Positions 18,211 through 25,710 of a stretch of 64,000 bases of DNA are shown here, in pieces. Origin of the DNA: Mucilaginibacter sp. Bleaf8 (GTDB lineage: Bacteria > Bacteroidota > Bacteroidia > Sphingobacteriales > Sphingobacteriaceae); assembly GCF_018390515.1 (NCBI RefSeq), contig NZ_JAHBBK010000003.1, forward strand, positions 866,522 to 930,521, written 5' to 3'. A program made the translations under genes and the position numbers. Under the pieces are notes generated by a model that was given only the letters and a program-made list of their open reading frames with translations, did no database searches and was not told the origin of the DNA. The stretch's first letter is position 1; each line of letters begins with the position of its first letter.

Positions 18211-18304
18211 AAGGGCATTCCCGAAATGGGTCAGGCTTTCCGCTCATACGCCTGCAGGCCTTAGCCAACGGGCCGGTATCCGCTACAATCCTTAACGCAG
18301 TCCG
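18211..18304 (-). repeat. GC-rich element, family C
   Basis: Read on the minus strand it runs GTTAAGGATTGTAGCGGATA, then CCGGCCCG, then GAGCGGAAAGCCTGACCC and GGGAATGCCC. From memory this resembles a noncoding repeat scattered through Sphingobacteriaceae and related genomes. Only one copy is in this window, so its repeat status rests on recall. Confidence 0.45.
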
Positions 18305-18412
18305 TCTAGCGAAGTTTGAGAAGCAATAGGTATTTAGAAGTTAAAAGCGTTATTAAAATTGACGGAAAGTGGCACAGCTATTTGGTTGCGTGCAATAGGT
18401 CGCCTGCTAAGA

Positions 18413-18442
18413 GATTGCCACGCTAACGCTCGCAATGACAAG
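18413..18442 (-). repeat. palindromic repeat family B, half copy
   Basis: The minus strand reads CTTGTCATTGCGAGCGTTAG then CGTGGCAATC, matching the left half of the element at 16684-16772 with few changes. Confidence 0.6.
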
Positions 18443-18477
18443 AGTTTTTAAACATAGAACTTTTCAAAAAAAAACAA

Positions 18478-18620
18478 GCGCGGGCCCTCTTTCGCACCCG
18501 GCCGGGAGCTGGCCTTGCAGCGTTGGCAGGGATTGCGAAAGATAGACTTTTGCTTACTTTGTGGCAATGACAAAGTAAGTAGCCTCCGCGGCAATGAGCG
18601 GACGATGTAAGTACACAACC
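18478..18620 (+). repeat. dispersed repeat family A, copy 2
   Basis: Aligns along its length with 15674-15818 and shares the identical 24-base core ending at 18603. Both copies are in the same orientation, about 2.8 kb apart, on either side of hflX. Confidence 0.75.
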
Positions 18621-18671
18621 GCTGTTGGGAGTTAGCTGCATAAACAATGTATAGCAGCAGCAGCACACATT

Positions 18672-19457
18672 TTACCTCAAATCCCGCACAAACTCCTCCA
18701 TCGCCAATCCCGGATCAGCCTGCCGCATAAAGTTTTCGCCAATTAAAAAGCCGTTGAAACCGGCCTGTTTCAATTGCTTAATAGTATCGGGGTTGCTGAT
18801 TGCGCTTTCAGATACCTTCATAAAGCCATCTGGTATATGCTCGGCCAGCTGGAACGAGGTTTCAACCGAAACGGTAAAATCGGCCAAATTACGGTTATTA
18901 ACACCAATGGCATCTACGTTGTCATCAATGCTGCGTTGCAGTTCTTCCAGGTTGTGTACCTCCAGCAATACGCTCAGGCCAATACCTTTGGCCAGTGCAG
19001 CAAAACTTTTTATCTGCTCGGGAGTAAGAATGGCCGCAATCAGCAAAATAATATCGGCACCTAGGGTTTTAGCTTCTACAATCTGGTACTCGTCTATCAT
19101 GAAATCTTTGCGCAGCAGCGGTATGTCGTTCACTTTACGGGCGGCTAATAAATCGTGCTTGGCACCCATAAAAAAGTGGCGGTCGGTAAGTACTGAAATG
19201 GCCGATGCACCGGCTGCGGCGTAAGCCTGCGTTACATCCTGTACCTTTACCTGGTCGTTAATGATACCTTTGGAAGGCGACTTGCGCTTAAATTCCGCAA
19301 TGATGCCCGTGCGTGCCGGATCCAGTAAAAAATCCTTTAAAGATAACGGCTCGCGCGTAAACATCTCGCGCTCCTCGAGGTGTATATAGGGGGTAACAAT
19401 TTTGGATGCTGCTACCTCTTTCTTTTTCTTTTGTACAATCTGATCTAAAATAGTCAT
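18672..19457 (-). CDS. trpC: indole-3-glycerol phosphate synthase
   Basis: A 261-residue TIM-barrel enzyme that closes the indole ring of 1-(2-carboxyphenylamino)-1-deoxyribulose 5-phosphate in tryptophan synthesis. Signature blocks are present: IIAEFKRKSPSKG, LLRKDFMIDEYQI (catalytic Lys), SVLLEVHNLEEL (catalytic Glu), IGVNNRNLADF, VSESAISNPD and GFLIGENFM. It is monofunctional, not fused to trpF. It follows trpG after 110 bases in the same direction. trpD, which should act between TrpG/E and TrpC, is not in the window, nor are trpF, trpB and trpA. Confidence 0.97.
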   Translation of the reverse strand: MTILDQIVQKKKKEVAASKIVTPYIHLEEREMFTREPLSLKDFLLDPARTGIIAEFKRKSPSKGIINDQVKVQDVTQAYAAAGASAISVLTDRHFFMGAKHDLLAARKVNDIPLLRKDFMIDEYQIVEAKTLGADIILLIAAILTPEQIKSFAALAKGIGLSVLLEVHNLEELQRSIDDNVDAIGVNNRNLADFTVSVETSFQLAEHIPDGFMKVSESAISNPDTIKQLKQAGFNGFLIGENFMRQADPGLAMEEFVRDLR

Positions 19458-19567
19458 AAAGCCTCCCTTTCCGGTAAAGAGAAAGTTGTGTGTTTTTGTG
19501 TTATATAATTAACGTACAATCAGCTGATTTTATGCGCTTGGCTGGCTGGCTACTCAGCAACTCCCAC

Positions 19568-20152
19568 TTAAGCGGGCCTTGGGGCCAGCCAATTGCTAAG
19601 CATCTCCTTGCCGTACTCCGTCAGTACGGATTCCGGGTGAAACTGCACACCGCGTACATCAAAGCGGGTATGACGCAGCGCCATGATAGAGTTGTCGGTT
19701 TCATCAATTGCGGTTACGGTTAGTTCCTCAGGCAAGCCCTCGTTTGATACCACCCATGAATGGTAACGGCCCACGTTGATTTGCGTTGGCAGGCCGCTAA
19801 ATAAAGGCTCGTGCTGGTCGGTCACTTTTACCGGTGTAGCTATACCATGCATCGGGCGACTCAGGTTGTACAGCTTGCCGCCAAATACTTCGGCAATAGC
19901 CTGTTGGCCAAGGCATACACCAAATATACTTTTGGTAGGTGCATAGGTTTTAATCACATCCAGCAACAAACCAGCTTCAGACGGTATACCCGGCCCCGGC
20001 GACAGGATGATCTTGTCGAACTGCTCTACATCTTCCAGTTTAAACTGGTCGTTTCGCCATACCTCGCAGTCCAGCCCCAGTTCATTTACCAGATGCACCA
20101 GATTATAGGTGAACGAATCGTAATTATCTATAATTAATATCTTATTGCTCAT
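19568..20152 (-). CDS. trpG: anthranilate synthase component II (glutamine amidotransferase)
   Basis: A 194-residue class I glutamine amidotransferase that supplies ammonia to TrpE, and possibly also to a PabB. It has DNYDSFTYNLVH at the N-terminus, the oxyanion loop ILSPGPGIPSEAG, the nucleophile Cys in GVCLGQQAI, and the His-Glu pair in FHPESVLTEYG. The ATG at 20150-20152 gives the canonical start MSNKILIIDNYDSF; an upstream ATG at 20191 would add 13 unconserved residues and sit 3 bases from trpE. It is part of the attenuated trp operon. Confidence 0.96.
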   Translation of the reverse strand: MSNKILIIDNYDSFTYNLVHLVNELGLDCEVWRNDQFKLEDVEQFDKIILSPGPGIPSEAGLLLDVIKTYAPTKSIFGVCLGQQAIAEVFGGKLYNLSRPMHGIATPVKVTDQHEPLFSGLPTQINVGRYHSWVVSNEGLPEELTVTAIDETDNSIMALRHTRFDVRGVQFHPESVLTEYGKEMLSNWLAPRPA

Positions 20153-20194
20153 CTCAAAACCGTTTAAATGTATCTCAATTTCTTTACTCACAAC

Positions 20195-21604
20195 TCAAAT
20201 TTCTTCTGCCATTTCAATAGCCTTGCGCAGGGCGGCAATTTTATTGTTTACTTCGTTCAGTTCACTTTCGGGAATGGAATCGGCCACAATACCTGCGCCA
20301 GCCTGGTAGTGCAGCACGTTATTTTTACTTAAAAAGGAACGGATCATAATGGCATGGTTAAAGTCGCCATTAAAGCCCAGATAGCCTATGGCACCGCTAT
20401 AAAAACGACGTTTAATGTTCTCATTCTCGTCAATAATCTCCATTGCCCTGAATTTAGGTGCGCCGCTCAGGGTACCTGCAGGGAACGTGTCGGCTACAAT
20501 TTTAAACGAGGATACGGCAGGATGCAATTTGCCGCTTACGTGCGATACGAGGTGAATAAGATGCGAGTAATATTGCACCTGTTTAAATGATTTTACCTGT
20601 ACCTGTTCGCAGTGGCGGCTCAAATCATTCCGGGCCAAATCAACCAGCATCACGTGCTCGGCCGATTCTTTAGGGTCGGCCTCCAGCGCGCGGGCTGCTG
20701 CTGCATCTTTCTCATCATCGCCGCTACGTTTAAAGGTGCCCGCAATGGGGTAGATGCTGGCCTCACGGTTTTTGATAGTAATCTGCGCCTCAGGCGATGA
20801 GCCGAAAATGCGGAAGTTGCCATAATCGAAATAAAACAGGTAAGGCGATGGGTTGATGGAACGCAAGGCGCGGTACACATTAAACTCATCACCTAAAAAT
20901 GAACGGGAAAATGCCCGCGATGGCACAATCTGAAATACATCGCCCCGAAAAATGTGCTGCTTTACTTTCTTTACCAGTTCAATAAACCCTTCGTCGGTTA
21001 AGTTAGATTGCTCAACTGCGGTAGACTGGAAATGATATTCCGGGAAATCTTTATTCTTGATCAGGTATTCAACTTTCTCAATACCTGTTTGGTCCGGTTC
21101 ATTTTCCGGGCTGTTCTGGAAAATGTAAAGCTCATTTTTAAAGTGATCTACCGCAATAATGTAGCGGTAAATATGGTACTGCATGGTGGGTATCTGCCGG
21201 GCATCCTCGGCTACCTCCTTAAGGCGTATGGTTTCAAAATGCTCTACCGCCTCGTGCGTAAAGTACCCAAACAAACCATTGGATAAGATTTTGAACGGCT
21301 GCACATCGGTTTCAAAGCGCTGTAAAAAGCTTTCAATACAATTCACCAAATTGAAAGTGCCCGGAGCCGATTCCTGTCTGCTGCCATCCGGAAAGGTTTC
21401 GGTAAGCGTACCTTCGTTTAATGTCAAGCCGCTGATAGGCTGGCAGCAAATATAACTCATGCTATTATCGCGACTATGATAGTCGGAACTTTCCAGCAGC
21501 AATGAGTTTGGAAATACATCGCGCAGGCGCAGGTATATGCTTACCGGCGTGGTAGTATCGGCCAGTAACTTTTTATAGGTGGTAGTGAGTTTAAACTTTT
21601 GCAT
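20195..21604 (-). CDS. trpE: anthranilate synthase component I
   Basis: A 469-residue chorismate-utilising enzyme making anthranilate from chorismate. The catalytic half has FRIFGSSPEAQI, MLVDLARNDLSRH, VSHVSGKL, FPAGTLSGAPKFRAMEIIDE and FYSGAIGYLGFNGDFNHAI. The N-terminal half keeps the feedback motif LLES (SLLLESSDYHS), so allosteric inhibition by tryptophan is expected. It is the first structural gene after the attenuator (21631-21767) and leads trpG and trpC. Confidence 0.97.
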   Translation of the reverse strand: MQKFKLTTTYKKLLADTTTPVSIYLRLRDVFPNSLLLESSDYHSRDNSMSYICCQPISGLTLNEGTLTETFPDGSRQESAPGTFNLVNCIESFLQRFETDVQPFKILSNGLFGYFTHEAVEHFETIRLKEVAEDARQIPTMQYHIYRYIIAVDHFKNELYIFQNSPENEPDQTGIEKVEYLIKNKDFPEYHFQSTAVEQSNLTDEGFIELVKKVKQHIFRGDVFQIVPSRAFSRSFLGDEFNVYRALRSINPSPYLFYFDYGNFRIFGSSPEAQITIKNREASIYPIAGTFKRSGDDEKDAAAARALEADPKESAEHVMLVDLARNDLSRHCEQVQVKSFKQVQYYSHLIHLVSHVSGKLHPAVSSFKIVADTFPAGTLSGAPKFRAMEIIDENENIKRRFYSGAIGYLGFNGDFNHAIMIRSFLSKNNVLHYQAGAGIVADSIPESELNEVNNKIAALRKAIEMAEEI

Positions 21605-21630
21605 TGCTTTTTAAAAATCCTTAATAAAAC

Positions 21631-21657
21631 AAAAAACCCGGCGTGGTTGCGCCGGGT
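21631..21657 (-). terminator. trp attenuator terminator
   Basis: An 8-bp perfect GC-rich stem (minus-strand arms 21657-21650 and 21643-21636) with a 6-base loop is followed on the minus strand by a T-run, 26 bases upstream of trpE. A possible switch is visible. The minus-strand element GATCAG (21695-21700) can pair with CTGATC inside the leader ORF (21741-21746, just before the Trp codons) or with CTGAT next to the terminator (about 21663-21667). GCCGG (21711-21715) could also pair with CCGGC in the terminator arm. These pairings are my reading, not computed folds. Confidence 0.85.
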
Positions 21658-21701
21658 CTCAAATCAGGTTTATAATTGCTCAATATCTTTTGCTCTGATC
21701 A

Positions 21702-21767
21702 CTAAGCTGTCCGGCTGCCTGTATTATGCAGGTGCCACCAGATCAGGTTATGTGATTTTTTTGTCAT
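21702..21767 (-). CDS. trpL: trp operon leader peptide
   Basis: A 21-residue ORF starting ATG at 21765-21767 and stopping at TAG 21702-21704, with tandem tryptophan codons at positions 10-11 in the context NLIWWHLH. It begins just downstream of a consensus promoter and is followed by a rho-independent terminator before trpE, the classic layout for ribosome-stalling attenuation. When charged tRNA-Trp is scarce, stalling at the two Trp codons should prevent the terminator from forming. I recall an RNA motif described upstream of Bacteroidota trp genes ('Bacteroid-trp') with the same logic; whether this leader matches that model needs a covariance search. Confidence 0.85.
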   Translation of the reverse strand: MTKKSHNLIWWHLHNTGSRTA

Positions 21768-21779
21768 ATTTAACAATGG

Positions 21780-21809
21780 CAAATATAGAAAGAATATTAA
21801 GATTGCAAA
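21780..21809 (-). promoter_or_regulatory. trp operon promoter
   Basis: On the minus strand, TTTGC (21809-21805) and TATATTTG (21787-21780) are spaced by 17 bases, matching the Bacteroidota TTTG / TAnnTTTG promoter. Transcription would start near 21774, only a few bases before trpL. Confidence 0.8.
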
Positions 21810-21830
21810 TTTTTTTGAAAAATATTTTAG

Positions 21831-22277
21831 TTAAGCCGTAACTCCTAATAACGGACGTTTGGCTAATATTATTGCAGCTACAATTACTATCAGGGCTAAA
21901 ATGTAAAAAATAGCAATTGCACGGTGCTTAGCTTCGGGCAGTGCCGCTTTTTTAGATTTGCTGTGGCCAATGGTAATCAGCACTATAGCAACCAGCATCA
22001 TGGTTAAATGCTCAACCGTCCAGTAACGGATGCTGGCCTCTTTCATGGTGTTGCTGCCAAACTGCACAAACGGGCTTAAAAAGTACAGTACAGCGCCAAT
22101 TAATAGCTGTGTATGGGCCGATATCATGGCAAACAAGTTTAGCTTGCGATTGCCGGCAGTGTATGATTTTTTGCCTAACCATCCGCTCAGTGCTTGAATG
22201 ATAGCAACAAGTATCAATATCAGAACTAAAAAGCGAAAGCCTGAGTGCAGGTATTTTACCAGATTATAAGCGTTCAT
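21831..22277 (-). CDS. four-helix membrane protein
   Basis: A 148-residue integral membrane protein of unknown function with four hydrophobic segments (about 13-32, 47-68, 89-108 and 120-140). His residues occur near helices 1-3 (YLHSGFRF, ISAHTQLLIG, VEHLTMMLV), the pattern that leads databases to label such proteins 'cytochrome B'-like, although haem binding is unproven. It lies just upstream of the trp promoter on the same strand but is probably transcribed separately. Confidence 0.7.
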   Translation of the reverse strand: MNAYNLVKYLHSGFRFLVLILILVAIIQALSGWLGKKSYTAGNRKLNLFAMISAHTQLLIGAVLYFLSPFVQFGSNTMKEASIRYWTVEHLTMMLVAIVLITIGHSKSKKAALPEAKHRAIAIFYILALIVIVAAIILAKRPLLGVTA

Positions 22278-22595
22278 AGAGGGTTTATTTTTTGGCGAAT
22301 ATACAACATTATAAGCAGCTCTGATATAACCGCTATCTGATACCTTTTAAGCATGACTAAATAACCGTTTAAGGTTTGAAAGTTTAGTTGTTGGTCTTTA
22401 ATCGTGCTTAGCGGTTTTTTGGATGTTATATCGCAGTAATTAAGCAGGTTTTTATCCTGATGGAAATCAAATACGCTGTTTGTAATCATTTTTAAATAGA
22501 AAAATGTGTAACAAATACATGATTGTTAGCCGCCGGGCTTAGTTTGGTGGCAGATTTAAATATATTTAATGCATAAAACTATTAACTAACGCAAA
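22278..22595. other. intergenic, no firm gene
   Basis: A 318-base divergent gap. A 71-codon minus-strand ORF (22274-22489) overlaps the next gene's start but has no family features. TATATTTA at 22561-22568, with TTTG at 22543-22546, is a weak promoter candidate for the plus-strand amidohydrolase. Confidence 0.4.
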
Positions 22596-25500
22596 ATGAA
22601 GAAACTTTTACTCTTTTGTGTTGCCTTGATGACCTTACACTTAAGCCGAGCCCAGGAAACATTCCCGGTAAATGGCTCGTGGGATGTACGCACAGGGCAA
22701 TACGCCTTTACTAATGCTACCATTGTGGTAAGCGCCGACCAAACCATTACCAATGGTACCCTGCTGGTAAAAGATCAGTTGATTGAAGCCGTAGGGCAAA
22801 ATCTGAATGTGCCTAAGGGATATGTAAAGGTTGATTTGAAAGGTAAATATATCTACCCTGCGCTGGTAGATGCCTTTACTACCTATGGTATACCCGAGGC
22901 GCCACGCCAGGCTACCGGCTTTTCGGGTTACGGCCGTGGTGGCGTACCGGTATCAACCAAGCCCGGTGCTTTTGGCTGGAACGAGGCTATCCGTCCGGAT
23001 GTGAATGCGAAAAGTTTATTCCATGTAAATACAGCTAAAGCCGAAGAACTTAAACGTAACGGCTTTGGTACGGTGCAATCGTTGGTGCAGGATGGTATTG
23101 CACGGGGCACATCTGTAGTGGTTAACCTGGCCGATGATCGTGATAATGAAGTAATGCTGAATGATCAGGCTGCGGCTCATTACTCTTTCAGCAAAGGTAC
23201 CGCTGCTACCAATTACCCATCCTCATTAATGGGCAGTATTGCTTTGCTGCGTCAAACTTACTATGATGCACAGTGGTACAAAGGCCAGAGCAAGGAGTAC
23301 AATATCTCGTTAGCCGAATTTAACCGTACACAAGCTTTACCACAGGTTTTTGAAGTGAGCGATGTGCAGAGCATCCTGCGTGCTGATAAGATTGCTAAAG
23401 AATTCGGCAAGCAATATATTTTTAAAACCGATGGGCAGGAATATCAGCGCATTGATGCAGTAAAAGCAATTGGTGGCACTTTCATAATCCCGGTCAGTTT
23501 CCCGGCAGCGTATGATGTGGAAGATCCCATTGAGGCCCGCAATGTTAGTTATGCACAGCTGAAAAACTGGGAAATGGCACCTACCAATCCCGCCGCACTT
23601 GAAAAAGCCGGTGTCCGCTTTGCCATTACCTCATACGGTTTAACCAACCCGCGCGACTTTTGGTCCAATATCCGCACAGCTATTGGCTACGGATTAAGCG
23701 AAAAGCAGGCTTTAAGATCACTTACCGAAATCCCGGCGCAAATATTGGGTGTGAGTAATAAGGTAGGCACTTTGGCCAAAGGTAAAATGGCCAATTTCAT
23801 TATCACCTCGGCCGAACTGTTTAAGCCCGACAATGTAATTTATGAAACCTGGACCGGTGGCCGGCAGTTTGCCATCAGCAAAATGGAGCTTACCGATCTG
23901 CGTGGTACCTATACCTTAAGCGGTACTAATTTAGCTGCTTCAACACTTATCATCAGTGGCACGCCTGGTAATTACGAGGTAAGCTTATCCCGTACCGGAG
24001 CCGACAGCGCCCGTACCCGTGGCAGCATTACCCGTACCGGCGATATAGTGAACTTGTATTTTGATTTCAAAAACAAACCATCTGGCAATATCCGTTTAGG
24101 CGGTTACATTTCCTCCACATCGCCAGTTACCTTGCGCGGCGATGGCATTATGCCCGACGGCTCTTCAATAAAATGGACAGCTACTTATTCGGGTACAGCG
24201 CCGGGCAACAGTGGTAGCCTGGCCGGTAAAAGCGGTACGCCTGCGGCTAAATCAGTTGCGTCGGTTGGGCAGGCCATTTATCCGTTTACAGCCTTCGGCT
24301 ATACACAGGTGCCTAAAGCTGAAACGGTATTGTTTAAAAATGCTACCGTTTGGACTAATGAAAAAGAAGGTGTTTTGAAAAATGCCGACGTGCTGATTGA
24401 GAATGGTAAAATTAAAGCCGTTGGAAAAAACCTGTCGGCCGGCGGAGCTAAGGTGGTTGATGCTACCGGCAAACATATATCGCCCGGCATAGTGGATGAG
24501 CACTCGCACATTGCTGCATCTAACGGTATTAATGAAGGTACGCAATCCGTAACCTCAGAAGTGCGTATTGCCGATGTAATTGACGGCGAGGATGTAAACA
24601 TTTACCGCCAGCTGGCTGGCGGGGTTACTACTTCGCATATATTACACGGTTCGGCCAATGCTATTGGTGGGCAAACCCAGCTCATTAAGCTGCGTTGGGG
24701 AATGCTGCCCGAGCAATTGAAGTTCGAAGGCAGCGATGGTTTTATCAAATTTGCGCTGGGCGAAAACGTAAAGCAAAGTAACGTGCCGCAGCAATATGGC
24801 TCTGCTTATACCCGCTTTCCGCAAACCCGTATGGGTGTGGAGCAGGTGTATGTGGATGCCTTTACCCGCGCTAAAGAATATAAAGCAGCGCGTGCAGGAA
24901 AAAACAGCACTGCCCGCCGCGATTTGGAACTGGACGCTTTGGCCGAAATTCTGGATGGCAAACGCTTTATTACCTGTCACTCTTATGTGCAGTCAGAAAT
25001 TAACATGCTGATGCACGTGGCCGATTCTATGGGCTTTAAGATCAATACTTTTACCCACATTTTAGAAGGGTATAAAGTGGCCGATAAAATGAAAGCGCGC
25101 AAAATTGCAGGTTCTACCTTTTCTGACTGGTGGGCTTACAAGATGGAAGTGGCCGAAGCTATTCCGTACAACGGTAAGCTGATGCACGAGGTGGGTGTAC
25201 TTACTGGCTTTAATTCAGACGATGCCGAAATGGCCCGCCGCCTTAATCAGGAAGCAGCCAAAGCGGTTACTTATGGTCAGTTGGGTCAGGAAGATGCATT
25301 AAAACTGGTAACGCTTAACCCTGCCAAAATGCTGCATGTGGATAACCGCATTGGCAGCTTAAAGCCGGGTAAAGATGCTGATTTGGTTGTATGGTCTGAT
25401 AACCCGCTATCCGTTTATGCTGTTGCCGAAAAAACTTATGTTGATGGCGTGCCTTACTGGGATTATGCCAAAGATGCAGAGCGCCAAAAAGCCATGAAAG

Positions 25501-25691
25501 CCGATGAAGGCCGCATCATCCAGAAAATGCTTGAGGCTAAAGGCAAGGGTAACAGCACACAGCGCCCGGCCTTTCAGCGCCCGCGTTTATATGAGTGCCA
25601 GGATATTGAAGAGAGTGCCTACACCGTAGCCGATAGCTATAACGGCATGCTGCAAAATCAGGCGGCACAGCAATCCCAAAACAAAAATTAA
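22596..25691 (+). CDS. secreted double-domain amidohydrolase
   Basis: A 1031-residue exported protein (signal peptide 1-19, cleavage after LSRAQ). It contains two amidohydrolase-type halves. The C-terminal half (about 575-960) is canonical: HISPGIVDEHSHI supplies the HxH metal motif, ITCHSYVQSE and KINTFTHILEGYK give further metal-ligand His residues, and GFNSDDAEM the catalytic Asp. The N-terminal half (about 20-440) keeps the fold markers (DLKGKYIYPALVDAF) but has DAFTTY where HxH should be, so it is probably inactive. Between them is a beta-rich linker. The substrate is unknown; imidazolonepropionase- or dipeptidase-like annotations would be guesses. It is 19 bases upstream of a related gene. 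Confidence 0.85.
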   Translation: MKKLLLFCVALMTLHLSRAQETFPVNGSWDVRTGQYAFTNATIVVSADQTITNGTLLVKDQLIEAVGQNLNVPKGYVKVDLKGKYIYPALVDAFTTYGIPEAPRQATGFSGYGRGGVPVSTKPGAFGWNEAIRPDVNAKSLFHVNTAKAEELKRNGFGTVQSLVQDGIARGTSVVVNLADDRDNEVMLNDQAAAHYSFSKGTAATNYPSSLMGSIALLRQTYYDAQWYKGQSKEYNISLAEFNRTQALPQVFEVSDVQSILRADKIAKEFGKQYIFKTDGQEYQRIDAVKAIGGTFIIPVSFPAAYDVEDPIEARNVSYAQLKNWEMAPTNPAALEKAGVRFAITSYGLTNPRDFWSNIRTAIGYGLSEKQALRSLTEIPAQILGVSNKVGTLAKGKMANFIITSAELFKPDNVIYETWTGGRQFAISKMELTDLRGTYTLSGTNLAASTLIISGTPGNYEVSLSRTGADSARTRGSITRTGDIVNLYFDFKNKPSGNIRLGGYISSTSPVTLRGDGIMPDGSSIKWTATYSGTAPGNSGSLAGKSGTPAAKSVASVGQAIYPFTAFGYTQVPKAETVLFKNATVWTNEKEGVLKNADVLIENGKIKAVGKNLSAGGAKVVDATGKHISPGIVDEHSHIAASNGINEGTQSVTSEVRIADVIDGEDVNIYRQLAGGVTTSHILHGSANAIGGQTQLIKLRWGMLPEQLKFEGSDGFIKFALGENVKQSNVPQQYGSAYTRFPQTRMGVEQVYVDAFTRAKEYKAARAGKNSTARRDLELDALAEILDGKRFITCHSYVQSEINMLMHVADSMGFKINTFTHILEGYKVADKMKARKIAGSTFSDWWAYKMEVAEAIPYNGKLMHEVGVLTGFNSDDAEMARRLNQEAAKAVTYGQLGQEDALKLVTLNPAKMLHVDNRIGSLKPGKDADLVVWSDNPLSVYAVAEKTYVDGVPYWDYAKDAERQKAMKADEGRIIQKMLEAKGKGNSTQRPAFQRPRLYECQDIEESAYTVADSYNGMLQNQAAQQSQNKN

Positions 25692-25710
25692 TCCTCGTTA
25701 AAGTACAGAT

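Larger units (their letters stand above)
18019..18671. other. intergenic region made of dispersed repeats
   Basis: About 650 bases without a credible gene. It holds a GC-rich element (18211-18304), a half copy of palindromic family B (18413-18442) and family A copy 2 (18478-18620). Overlapping small minus-strand ORFs here are read through the repeats and look spurious. Confidence 0.65.

Noticed and set aside
18423..18668. Cys-rich minus-strand ORFs (81 and 72 codons) before trpC
   Set aside because: They run through repeat families A and B in two overlapping frames, with no domain or start signal; composition is dictated by the repeats.
21731..21739. GGTGCCACC (minus strand GGTGGCACC), similar to a T-box core
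   Set aside because: It is made by the Trp-Trp-His codons of trpL; other T-box elements (specifier stem, AG bulge) are not seen, and T-boxes are essentially absent from Bacteroidota.
22274..22489. 71-codon minus-strand ORF overlapping the start of the four-helix protein
   Set aside because: No recognisable motif and no ribosome-binding or family evidence; it occupies the likely promoter region.
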